This document shows positions 1 through 10,649 of a stretch of DNA of 64,000 nt, one piece after another. The stretch lies in contig JASANH010001652.1 in NCBI GenBank assembly GCA_030248295.1, positions 186,001-250,000 of the forward strand. Direction: 5' to 3'. The first letter of the stretch is position 1. Every line of letters begins with the position of its first letter. This stretch comes from Mesodorylaimus sp. YZB2_4 (taxonomy: Eukaryota > Nematoda > Enoplea > Dorylaimida > Dorylaimidae). The notes beneath the pieces were generated by a model that ran no database searches, was not told the origin of the DNA, and saw nothing but the letters and a program-made list of their open reading frames with translations. The position numbers and the translations under genes are program-made.

Positions 1-3000
1 TGATAGCATTGGTCGTCGCAATAGCCGGAATTATATTGCCTGCCATAGCTAAAACGAAACATCCGTATCTAATTGGTGTCCAGAATAAAACACGGTTCAA
101 TCTACCTTTCACATCAAACCGAGATTTCTTTTGGATATGAAAACAATGCGCGCGAAGATTAGCGCAAGCGGTAACGAAATTTAGGCACAAATCGTCATCC
201 TAAAAACAAACGGCCACTTTATTAGATAGTTCAGACAACCAATCCTCCCACCATAGGACCCATATTATTCCCAGGATAAAGCAAGTGTGTTCGGCCGCGC
301 CAAAGCCAAGCCGCCTCAGCGGTGTAGATCAGTCAAAGGCGTCTGTCATGATTTGCTTGGTAGAGCTGGAAGGAAACCGTCCGGCCTGGGTTCAAATCTG
401 GTCGTCTGAGAACCCAGTGAAGTTCTCTTTTGAGCCTTGTACGCCAGGTGGTGGGCAACTCAAACTCACACCCTGACCTCTCTGGAGTCGATAAACGAGG
501 AGAGCCCCTAAAGAGAGGGGAGGCTCTCCAAGGCGGATCCCCTCAACAGGAATTACCCGCCCGCGGGGCAATTGCCCACATCGCGCATGCCATGCGTCCC
601 AGGCAAACCGCAGTCGATGGCAAGATAGTGCATACCAAACACGCAGTAAAAGAGTCTATAATCGACCCTCCTCTAAAACGAACACGATGGCTAAAAAACT
701 TTTAGTAGATATGAAAAATGACTGAAATTCCTGGCACCCAACATATTTTTTTCCAGAAAAATGAGAAATGTTCATTTTATACCTGATATAGAATTTGGGT
801 ACAAAAACCAGCTATATTTGTTTGAGTTACAGAGAATCGACGTTTTGTGCTTTATCGAATTCAAAATATTTCAGCTCCCACCCAGATCGGAAGCCGCGGC
901 AAAGACATAAGCCTCATGTTTAGAAACCAGGAAAAATTCTACTTACTTTGTCCCAAACCAAATCTTCCTTCGTTTCCAATGCACGAGCCTTCAAAGCGCC
1001 GATGCATTCAGCGAACACTTGACGACATTGGTCAACTGACCAAACGCGCTGATCTTCCAACGAGTCGAACGAATCCACAGAGGGGTCTAGAAACGAAAAA
1101 ATTTTTGCGAAAAATGATGCACAAAAAAAGGAATAAATCACAGAGATCGCAGTGGCTTACCATCAGGCTCCACTTCACTTTTCCAAGATAACGGCTCGGG
1201 TGCTCTTCGCTTTTTCCATAGATTCGCCATTGATAGCAAGTATTTGATATCTTCGTCGAAAAACTAAAATTCAGGAAAAAACAACACATTAACTACGAAT
1301 CCAAGAGCAACGCAAGCAAGTCCAATGTACGCATGGCAAATGACACTAGGAAGTGTAAGGGATATGTGATGGGATTAGACTAGTCATATCGAGATCGGAT
1401 CGGGATCAAGTATTTGATAGTTATGATCATACGATCATACAAATCTGCCGATAAAAATTATAAAAAATGTGAACTCACGCAACAAGTCAGACATTATTGT
1501 AATCAAAGTTATAGTATGAGTAACCGAGTATGTAAGTCCCATCTAGGGCATAGAAACTAACGGTCAGCGCTCCGCTAGCCACTACCTTGCTGATTCCCCA
1601 TGCTAATTTGAATCCACCCACCCATCCTGGCACTGGTCGAAACGTAATTCGGGATCGGGATTCCAAAGAATGCTGGCTGGGATAAAACCACTGTGCTCCA
1701 AAAATCTAACTGGGAATCTCTAGTCGACCAAACAGCGTATTGATGCTCTATGCAGGGTCGACCATAGCCTCAAATTCTCAAATTCAAAAAGAGAATACGC
1801 ACCTTCTTGAACAACATAGCCGGCTCGTAAGCATTGTCAGCCGCCCACGTTCGAGTTGAGACCCGATGACTGCCGACAGCCATCTCGGAGCCCGAGCCAT
1901 TATTTGCCACAGAATCGTTAACTCCGTTGCCTCCGTTTGCTGCACCATGTTCAGAAGATTCCTCTGAAAGCTGGTGTTTAAAAATAATATTCGCAAAATA
2001 ACGGAATGAATTAGGTTACTCTGGAGCTCTGGGTCCGACATATCTGGGGACACGTCCTGGTCAGGATCAGCTGCACCGAAAAGTTGGCTGAAAAAGGCAA
2101 AAATGGTAACTCATATGACACAGGGTTCATACATGGGTCGGGAAATGATTTTCCCCGATTTCCTCTGTCTCACCACGGCTAAATTAATTTCAACTGATAT
2201 ACCAACTTCCAGCTTTAGGAACAGGTACATACAGTAGAAAAGGCGGGAAGTCGGAATTTGTAGCCTCAAAATGCAAGCTCTCAGGTTTCCCTGATTTTGG
2301 CACCAGAATTCTCATTTTCATAGGTTTTCCAGGCATTTTGCAGATTCCCTGACTTTTCATGATTTCCTAGCCTTGCATGAACTCTGTTCAAGAACAGAAG
2401 AAGCAAGAGCACGCTTACTTGAACAAATGTTTCGCCCAAACAATGCAGTGGATCGGTTCGGACGGCGTGTTTCGAATAGTACAACCAGGAAACGTTCGTT
2501 GAGTCGGCTTCGGCTGGCATTCGTAACATTCTGTAACACCCTAAAAATATAATGTTAAACTAAGAGATCCAGCATCGAGGCAATTAACGCTATTTTACCT
2601 TCTTTATCAACGTAACCTGGCCTAAAAATCCAGCCGACCCGCTTTCGATCAATGGAACATCAGCAGCCAGACACAAACGATTCACGTGATTTCTAGCAGC
2701 TGCAAAACAAACACGAATTCTCACGACATTTTTCAGAATTCCTAGGTTTCTCTCACTTCGATTATCCAAGGCGTTCAAAACGAGATCATAACCTTTGAAA
2801 AAGTTTACATCGAACGTCGGTCTAAAAATACCGGGCTATAAAAACGATAGGAGTTCGAATAACATAAGTCTTACTCTTGAATACTAGCGTGAAAATGTTT
2901 GATTTTAGATCGTTCATTAAAAGCTTGAACACTTTCGACGGCCACCTAAAAATATTTTTTTAAGGAAAGATTTAAAAGCGATTTAGGGTAACGCAGAATT

Positions 3001-3268
3001 GTTCACCTCCGCTTTAGATCGTCCAACATGTTTTTTTTGAAAAAGAAACTGGCGATTCAAATTACTGACGTCGATCGTGTCCAAATCGATCTGAAATGAT
3101 TAAATAACTGTCTGCATTAAAAATTGCACCATTTTTTTAAAAACCTACCACATCAATATTTCCTACGTCGGCCAAAACGAGATTTTTTAGTAATTCGCAA
3201 CCGATTCCACCAGCACCCACCATCAAAATTTTTGCAGCGGCCAATTTTTGTTGCGTCGATTCATCCAT
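1..3268 (-). CDS. UBA2: SUMO-activating enzyme subunit 2 (UBA2/SAE2), 3' part beyond window
   Basis: E1 subunit that adenylates SUMO and carries it as a thioester before transfer to UBC9; nuclear, partner SAE1. Twelve minus-strand exons join in phase: 3268-3149, 3090-3007, 2945-2875, 2821-2757, 2699-2599, 2540-2419, 2087-2020, 1963-1803, 1263-1161, 1086-947, 199-106, 48-1 (continues off the window). About 392 residues are visible of the roughly 640 usual. Seen: nucleotide-binding GAGGIGCE (residues 18-25), [42 protein letters not shown], zinc pair CYEC (152/155) and the catalytic cysteine in TFPGCTIRN (Cys167); later [13 protein letters not shown] and [15 protein letters not shown]. The start MDESTQQ was chosen by alignment with the family; the frame stays open upstream to an acceptor-like TTTTTAG near 3347, so an extra 5' exon is possible. 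The UFD and C-terminal parts are outside the window. Confidence 0.95.
200..946. other. Long UBA2 intron with tRNA-like sequence
   Basis: Intron of about 750 bp between two UBA2 exons. Around 320-405 (plus strand) there is a tRNA-like stretch with a good B box (GGGTTCAAATCTGG at 388-401) and a weaker A-box-like GTAGATCAGTC upstream; no cloverleaf can be drawn, so it is read as a tRNA-derived SINE head, not a tRNA gene. The following GC-rich segment (480-560) holds short inverted GAGAGCCCC/GGGGAGGCTCTCC sequence. No coding signal seen. Confidence 0.45.
2240..2410. repeat. Diverged copy of dispersed TTTTCC-rich repeat in UBA2 intron
   Basis: The intron between the UBA2 exons at 2419 and 2087 contains text such as GATTTTGGCACCAGAATTCT CATTTTC and TAGGTTTTCC that resembles positions 56590-56640, in the SLCO last intron, and more loosely 26820-26900, in a lin-41 intron. 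It looks like an old fragment of the same dispersed family. Similarity was judged by eye. Confidence 0.4.
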
Positions 3269-3507
3269 AATGCCGTCTTTTTTGATTTTCACTCGCCGTA
3301 TAAAACGATCCGCTTCAAAAAAGATTTCCGAAAATGAAACCTTCCTGCTAAAAATTTAGAAATAAAAGAAATCGGGCATCTATCAAATACGGTATTCCCC
3401 CAAAGATGTATGCAAATTTTGTAAGAGCACAGTCTGGAATTTATGGCAACGCGCCAAAACACATCCGGTTTGAAATGGAGTGCTATAAGTAGAAATTTGA
3501 ATTTCAG

Positions 3508-3519
3508 TTTTGGCGGGAA
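3508..3519 (+). promoter_or_regulatory. E2F consensus site upstream of UBA2
   Basis: TTTTGGCGGGAA lies 240 bp upstream of the UBA2 start codon (gene on minus strand). It is an exact match to the classic E2F binding sequence. Upstream position in a cell-cycle-linked gene makes a role plausible; binding itself is inference. Confidence 0.45.
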
Positions 3520-4292
3520 GAGTGAAAATTTTAAACAGATTATGGGAGCGATCATAAAATCTTATTAGCGTCAGAAAAGAGTGATCCAGTAAGAATAAGT
3601 CCAGATACAGTCTAAATTTTTTTCAAAATTAGAGTCGGCTTAGATTAAGAGGTAATGCCACGACACGCTGTAACTGGCCTAATCTGGCGGTGCCGAGTTT
3701 CTTTCACGCCAGGTGCGCAGTTCCGGGCAAGTGTATGAGTCGCGGTCCAGTAAATCAATTTCTTGCGTAATGTGTCTCTTCACCCTCGAGTGCGCATATG
3801 CGTTGTGGTGAAACATGAACATGGCATGGTTTGATGTACAATAAAATTGACAAAAGGCAGCAATTCAGGGACGGTCCCTGGCTGTGCGCTATGAGGGGAT
3901 ACTGTTGCAGCGCACTGATCTCATCAAAATTTAAGGTGGGTGATGATGTCATGACGCGGGTAGATTATGGGCACTTGCCGACATGCCTATGGTAGAAATT
4001 CTGGCGACCCTGCGTGAGTCTGGCTGTTTGCATCTGTGTGATGCACATGTTGAAACATTGATCTACTTTTGTACGACTCGTTTCAATTCAAGTTTTTATT
4101 GTTTTTATTGTTTTTATGCACTTTTTTGGGACTTTTGTGGCGCCATTTGAGAACCACGCGACAGATTTCGATAATTTTTGGTACTGGCTTATCCTAAATC
4201 CTAATCCTACAAAACGAGTTCGCATAATAACCTCCGGTTAAGAGAGGGGACTCCGTAGAAAAACGATTTTTCACGACAAAGGGGGGCGGGGT

Positions 4293-4330
4293 CATGCCAT
4301 GCCATGCCATGTCATGTCATGTCATGTCAT
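4293..4330. repeat. Pentanucleotide microsatellite (CATGC/CATGT)n
   Basis: CATGC repeated about three times then CATGT repeated four to five times, directly abutting the inverted SINE-tail copy at about 4310-4400; it is probably the expanded tail end of that SINE, whose other copy (47436-47441) ends in a single ACATGACATGG. Confidence 0.8.
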
Positions 4331-6481
4331 ACTTTATCCATAGCCAAGCACCATAAGGCGCACTCGAGGGCTAAGGAACACATAATTGACAATCATTTTG
4401 CGTCAAAAAAAGCTTATTTGCGTACGACGATAGGATTATGTTGCGTGAGAAGGGTTAAATAGCCAAAAAGAGTTTGAGCCAAAGGATTTAATCGATCACT
4501 GGCTGATCGAAACAGTATACTGGGTCTTCTAACCCATGTTGCATGCATAACAGGCGAATATCAGGTATTTGGCGCAAGCACGGGGCTACTTTGCCCCAAT
4601 GGACGCACTTTGTTCAAAGATGTTTCAGGTGACGACCACGAAATGCATAATCAATTCAGCACTTCCCCTCGCAATGTAAATAAGGTAGCATTAGCCAAAG
4701 AGACCAAGGATGGGAGGCGGCACAGCCAAATGTTTCGGTCTTCTTTGTGTTTATTGAATCGGGTTAGATGGCTATTCCAAACAAGCCGTGGCATGACTAA
4801 GGTTTGCAGGTGGTCTCAATAAAAACAGCGGAATCTTGTTGAGAGTGGCTTTGAATCGGGGCGGCTTTGTACGCCCTCGTATTTGCTTAGCATATCAATT
4901 GGACGCCTGATCGACGCCTGCTATTTATTAGGTGACAGGGCGAGCCCTTCTTTGGTGGCGTCAAGAAGGCGACGACTTTGTGAGGGCAGATGGCTGCACT
5001 GAGGGAAACAAGGTGAATAACCAAAACACTCTTGAGGATAACACTTTTTGTCAAACTTTTATTTCCTTCAATATCGAAGCGGGTAAGTGTTCAAAAGGGA
5101 TGCACTTTTGTGAGGTCGAACCAAAGTATAACTGAGGGGCTTCACTATTATCATCAACTTTTGACGTTCGTGGACATCAAAGCCTGTTTTTTCTTCAATC
5201 AACGCCAGTATACTTTCAATGCTATAAAGAATTACAAATGGGGGGGGGGGGGAGTCAGATGACCTTCGGAAGTGCCTCCCAAAATGGGGACGGTCATTTT
5301 TTCGCTCGATTGCGCCAAAAAAAAGCTAAAAGTCGCGCAGCACAGTTTTTATTTCACGCATAGAGAATGGTTTTCAAGCGAACTTTAATTAGGTCAATTT
5401 TATAAACCAGTTGTGTGAATTTTCATTTGTCATAAAAAGGACTAGATTCACGCGGATATGTTCAGAATGACGTTACTTTTACAATAGTGCCATTTTATTT
5501 TGTCGGAACCGCTCTCTCATTGGCCTTTAATGTGGGCATGGTGACGCATCCTGTGCACTCGTTAGTCTCACATGTGTCTAGGGATGGACCATGTGGGCAA
5601 GAGAAGTGTTTTACTTGGCGTGCCCGCATAGAAGATTTGTGCTGTCAAAAACTTTCCGCTGATCGTCAGATGATTTAGTATAAACATGGACGAATGCGGA
5701 GAACGTGGTTTGGGACTCGTTCATTGATTTGGGTTCGTACAGCCAAGTATTTTTTGGGGGAGGTAAGAGAGGGCTAAGCATCTGGCGCGGGGTGTTTGCG
5801 AGTTCTTATCAGACTTTTTTCCTATTCGGTCTGCAAACCTGGCAGGCCTGCGTGTTCAGTTCGAGCCAGCTGCTGTGGTGTCGTCAGCAGTCGATATTGG
5901 CGGGCGAAGGGGTGCAAGCGGGTGGCAAGTTCTGCCTCTGACAAGTTGCCAAGCGCACCGCATCGTTCTGCGGGTTATTATTGCGGTTAGCTACGTCGAG
6001 CTCGAAGGCTGGGTAATTCGATCGTTTACCTTGCAAGCTAGTCGAAGGTTGCATCGCGTTCGAGAACATTCGACTGGCGAGAGAGGCAAGGAGGAACAGT
6101 TTGGGTTAAGAGTGTGCCTTATGGCCTGCAGAGTTAGTGGTGAATTCCATGGATTCAACTCATCACCCGGCCTAATCGAGGCGCTGTTTCATTCATGCCG
6201 TGTGGGCGGGCCAGTCCTCTTCTAAACCGACCAATGGGTTGACGAGGCGTAAGTTCGCGGAGTTTCCGTCGGCGTGACGTCACGTCGTTGCGAGGCGTGG
6301 CTTGTTCAACTGATGATAACCGCCTTGTCGCGAGCCAGTGGCTTGTTTGCTTTCGAGACCAGGACTGTTCGGGACTCTTTATTTTCTTTCCCAACAGCCG
6401 GCGAGTGCTTTGCAGCTCCGCCACCGGACCATGCACTCAGAAGTGGTGAGCGATCATCTGATTTATCTGCTTGTTCGCGTG

Positions 6482-9400
6482 ATGCCCAGAGTGGTAGCTG
6501 ATCAACGACACAAGTTTGAGTCCGAAGAATCATTCATGAATCTGAGTCGACCATGCGAGGTAAGTACTGGTGGACACTCCAGTTTCGGGTCACTCTCCCT
6601 CATAATGATCGCCAGAGTAGGTCATGTTGTTCCTCCAATTTATGCGCTTGTCTCGCATAACTCCCTGCCGTTTCAGGTGAGATACGTGGGATTGCCTTTG
6701 GGCACTGATGACGAGCGCAAGGCCAGATTTCAGCAAGACTGTCGGGATGGCCGTATCGAAATCGTGAGTGATACACGTTGTCCCTCTTGTATACAGCCTC
6801 ACTCTGTATGCCCTGTGTGTTTAGACATGCATTCCGAGTGGAATGAATTTGGAATTGTACGTAGCCAACCAGCAGCCGACGTCCGATTCGAACGAATCAA
6901 ACGATTCGAATCGGGACTATATTCGGATTGGAACCGATCAGGCCAAGGTATGGCCATGCAGCCAGTTCTACTTCTGTGTTTCGGGATCGTACCTTCAACA
7001 CTACTTCCTGGCTCCGTGGCCTGTTCCTGGTCGAACGTAGGTGTGGCCAGTTCATGACAAGTCAGCATGCTTGCACGTGACGGCCAGAGTGCTTCCTATG
7101 TTTAGGTTTATGAGTCTGTGCCGTAAGGCTTATTCGACGGTTCTTTCACATACTGCTCGAGCGCGGAAGGACGGCGCAATACCTAATTAGTCTTGCGCGT
7201 GGTTCGCCGCAGTGAAAGGAAGGCCTTCGCGTAGGTGCTCTTTGCGTGCTGTGTGACGACGGAGCACCAGGAAGTTGCAGCACAATGTCGTCGTGAGAAA
7301 GAGTTAAATCGAAAGTGCGAGCACGAGGCCTTTTCATACAGGGATATCTATTATGATAAAAGGTTCAGCGGGTGATAGTGGGCGTGTACTGGCGTGGCCA
7401 TACCTACCGCAGCCGCTCATGTGGTGACAAGGAACTTGACCGCATGGGACACCAGGCGCGGGTGTGACCATTGGCCATTCGCCAGTTATGGGCTAAGAAT
7501 ACTCAGGTTATTGCTGTTGCTGACACCGTGAACAATGCCATAGGTTGCTGACCAGCATGGCAGTATGGATTATGTTTGTTATGTCGTATGCTCATATTAG
7601 TCGATAGCATTAGTCTACGCTCTTGGCCGCATCTATATGCAAGGTGCGCGTTTGCGCATTGCGGACGACGCGAATGGGACCGTCAGCTTGCTGTCTACGT
7701 TATTCGAGATAACAACACGCTTGCAGTCGCCATGGCGAATATGCACTTCTGCAGTTGTTTTTGCGGTCCGGCGGGCAGGCTATTGGCTGCGCTCGTTTCT
7801 CGTGAACAATCTTATTGGCAATGCGAGAATGCCAACTTTTGAAATTTGAAACTAGCGGCTAGTTTCTTGCGCATGTAAGTCTAATTATGCTTTGATGTGA
7901 ACAAGGGTGGTTGGCCAAGCGCCAAACGTTAAAGATATCATTTTCAGATATGCGTCTTCTGGACATGTTGAAAAATAGACCAAAGGGGTCACTCACTGGT
8001 GGAGACTCTAGACATTTGCGTCAGTGTGCAGGAGACAAATAAGTTTTGACGATTGGCCAGTTTGTTCGTCTACGTCTTCTATCGTATGACGTACTTTAAT
8101 GCCATTTAAGGGCTTCTGTTTTGTAATGGGCGCTAAATGAGGAAGCAGTAGCTTTGCGACAAACTTCACATCTTCAGTGCCTTCTTAAAGTAGAAGTAGG
8201 CGGGAACAAATTATAGTGAACAAGGCGCGGTACGAATGTCCCACCCTTGCTGCAACGTGACATCGTGGCCAGCCGATTAGAAGCAAGCGCTTCCTCATTT
8301 GCGGCCGGCCTTAGCACACGCATAACTATCACCCGTAGAGTGGTTTAGGTCGATAAGCTAGGCAGTGTCCAGGCAACGTGGGCAAACAGACTTCATTGGA
8401 CTCATTGTCGGCTGCCTGTTGTTCTCGGCCGCAAGTTTAATGAAGGCTGACAAATCCGCCACTTGGCATGCGTCCGGAAGTGTCTATAGGGCGTATGTTT
8501 AGGAAAACCCCGTGACGCTGTGATCATAACTAATGACCTCATAGACCTTTGAGTGGGATCTGACATAATGCACGCGGCTAATCCAAGCGGTGGCCACATG
8601 CTGGTCATATTGACGTAATCAATAGGCCGAAACATTCTCCCACACGCTTGTTTTTAATCACCGTAAACTTTCGCAGGTGCGGCATTGTTCAATAAACAGT
8701 GTAAAGACGCGAACATTAGATCAGCCGAGTCACGTGACTGTTCACTGCTTGAATGTTGCCAGTATGCGCAGACACAACCTAATCAAGGGGGACTGATTTT
8801 CCGGTCACGTGATCGCGGGGGTTCGGCCGGTAATCGATGCCGGAAGCTGGGGCGATGCTTCCACGACCAACTAGTTTAAACGGTTTGATTGGGTTTTTTT
8901 GGACCACCAGTCGGTCGCTCCATCGATTCCAGTAGTACGTACTCACGATCAGATGTATTGCATGATCATCCCTTTCAGGTTCACATATGCAGCCGTTTCA
9001 TACTGAATGGTGTTTGCGTCCTTTGGCGTGGTTGGATCGATTCAAACACATTGCGTGGCCAAGGCAGCGTCGAGTTCGACGAGGATCGCGCTCGAGTTGA
9101 GGACCAAAAATTGCGACAGGAATTGATAACCATACAAGATCGTCTCAGATTGCTCGGACAGCATCAACAGCACCTGCATCATTTGGCAATGCCCGTTGGG
9201 GCTGGACCTATGGTCAACCCGTCTTTCGTACGCTTCGATCCCGGCTCATCCGCTTTCGCCTCTGTAAGTACTAAGGGCAGCAGAAAATGTGGTCTTTACA
9301 CTTCCCGAGCAAGCTAGCATCGAAACCTCTGCAATAGGGACGGGTCTCCCAGGAGCGTAGCCTGGCCACCAATTTTTAAATTCGCAATTCCTTTCCTGTA

Positions 9401-10649
9401 ATCCATGCTTTCCTGGACTAAAGTTTTATCTCCATCATTTTCGTTATCTTTTTGAATTGCGCGTTTACAAAAAGGCCTAAAAATTTAGAAATTGCGAATG
9501 AGCAGCCATTCGAAAAATGAAGTCTTGAAACCGCGAATACTTCTCTCAGACTGTGTTTGAGTGCATTCGGTACTCGATGCGCAACCTAAAACAGACATGC
9601 CATGCCTGGCCTAGTTTTTCTGACGGGCTCGTGGTCGTGGTTGATGAATGGGCCATGAATATTGGGTGAACGAAAGTGAAAGAATTCGAAACTGGGAGCT
9701 CGCCAGAAATGTGTGTAATATGATCTCGTGGGCGTGTTTGCGCTATCTGCCATTCGAATACCCACCCATGTACAACCACGGCATTTTCCGAGTTCGTCCT
9801 GTTCATTCAAGTCTTTTGAGTTTTGAAAGTTTTCTTAGGCTAATTTGTCATGTAAATGGTTTGGCAGGGCAGGAGTCAACCAATTTTGACAGTTCGGTTT
9901 CCAATTCACCGACACTGACCCGGGGGCATCCGTTTCTCGGTGCACGCATGGAAGAGGTGTAAAACGGATGTGAAATATTTACGATCACAAGGACGATATG
10001 CGCGCCTGGCTGGTAGCTGGTGGCGATGACCAGTCGCAGACGCGCGGCCAAAGCGAACATTCCGTAAAAATGATCTACTTGGAATGCCGCGCAGTGACAT
10101 GAATTGGCACTGTCCCTTGGAGGAATTCCAGGACTCTACTTACAGGGAACGTGCCACAAGGACAACTAGCGGGCATGGGAATGAGTTGGGAAAGTTACAA
10201 GAAACTGAAATTTTAGGGTGGGAAGGGTGTGGGAAAAAGGAGACCTGGTGAGTCTGGTATGGAAACCAAAAACTGGTGCAATATTCAATGAAAATGAAAT
10301 TTCCGCTTTTTTGTGTTCTTCTGAAATTGAATCAGCCAATCTGACCGTCCGCTGTAGGTGCCCGCTTGTTGTCACAATGTGGCATGCGGGGCGCAGTCGA
10401 GTTAATCCATCGCGCCAGGGTGGTTAGACCGTCATAAATTGTACCAACCAGCTCATCCAGGTTATCAATTCCCGCCTACATAAGTTCTAAATTTTCCCCG
10501 TGACTATAAACACGTCCAGTGCACTTTACTAGCTTGTACATTCGGCCCTGGTGTTTCAGAGCTGCCCGCTGTCGATGCCCCAACACTCACTCCGAATGCC
10601 GCTTCGTCGATCCAGTTCGTCCGAGTCGTCATCCCCGAGCGGATTTTGA
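6482..10649 (+). CDS. CBFB: Core-binding factor subunit beta (CBF-beta / Brother)
   Basis: Non-DNA-binding partner that raises the DNA affinity and stability of RUNX transcription factors. Five exons join in phase 0: 6482-6559, 6677-6763, 6825-6947, 8979-9263, 10560-10649, giving 220 residues. Seen: N-terminal MPRVVADQRHKFESEESF, the DERKARFQQDCRDGRIEI block (about 38-55), a variable acidic Asn/Ser insert, then FILNGVCVLWRGWID (about 103-117) with the Asn that contacts the Runt domain (Asn106 here), and GSVEFDEDRARVEDQ. A short helical QDRLRLLGQHQQHLHHL stretch and a Ser-rich tail ending SSPSGF follow. Exon 5 is the least certain: it rests on a clean GTTTCAG acceptor, correct phase and an early stop. 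Introns 3 and 4 are 2.0 and 1.3 kb. No other family fits these motifs. Confidence 0.92.
8729..8813. promoter_or_regulatory. Two palindromic TCACGTGA E-boxes in CBF-beta intron 3
   Basis: GTCACGTGAC at 8729-8738 and GTCACGTGAT at 8804-8813, 75 bp apart, about 170-250 bp before exon 4. TCACGTGA is the binding sequence of MITF/TFE/USF-type bHLH factors (CLEAR or M-box). An intronic enhancer is possible; function is inference. Confidence 0.4.

Larger units (their letters stand above)
3269..6481. other. Intergenic region between UBA2 and CBF-beta
   Basis: No reading frame here resembles a known protein. It holds the presumed UBA2 promoter (around 3300-3550), two copies of a SINE-tail sequence (about 3765-3835 and, inverted, about 4310-4400), a CATGY pentanucleotide tract, and a G run at 5240-5252. 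The last kilobase before CBF-beta is the likely promoter and 5' UTR of that gene, but no TATA box or transcription start could be fixed. Confidence 0.5.

Noticed and set aside
6338-7057. 239-residue open frame on the plus strand
   Set aside because: It reads through CBF-beta exon 1, an intron and exon 2; the conserved motifs are only explained by splicing, so the long frame is a chance fusion.
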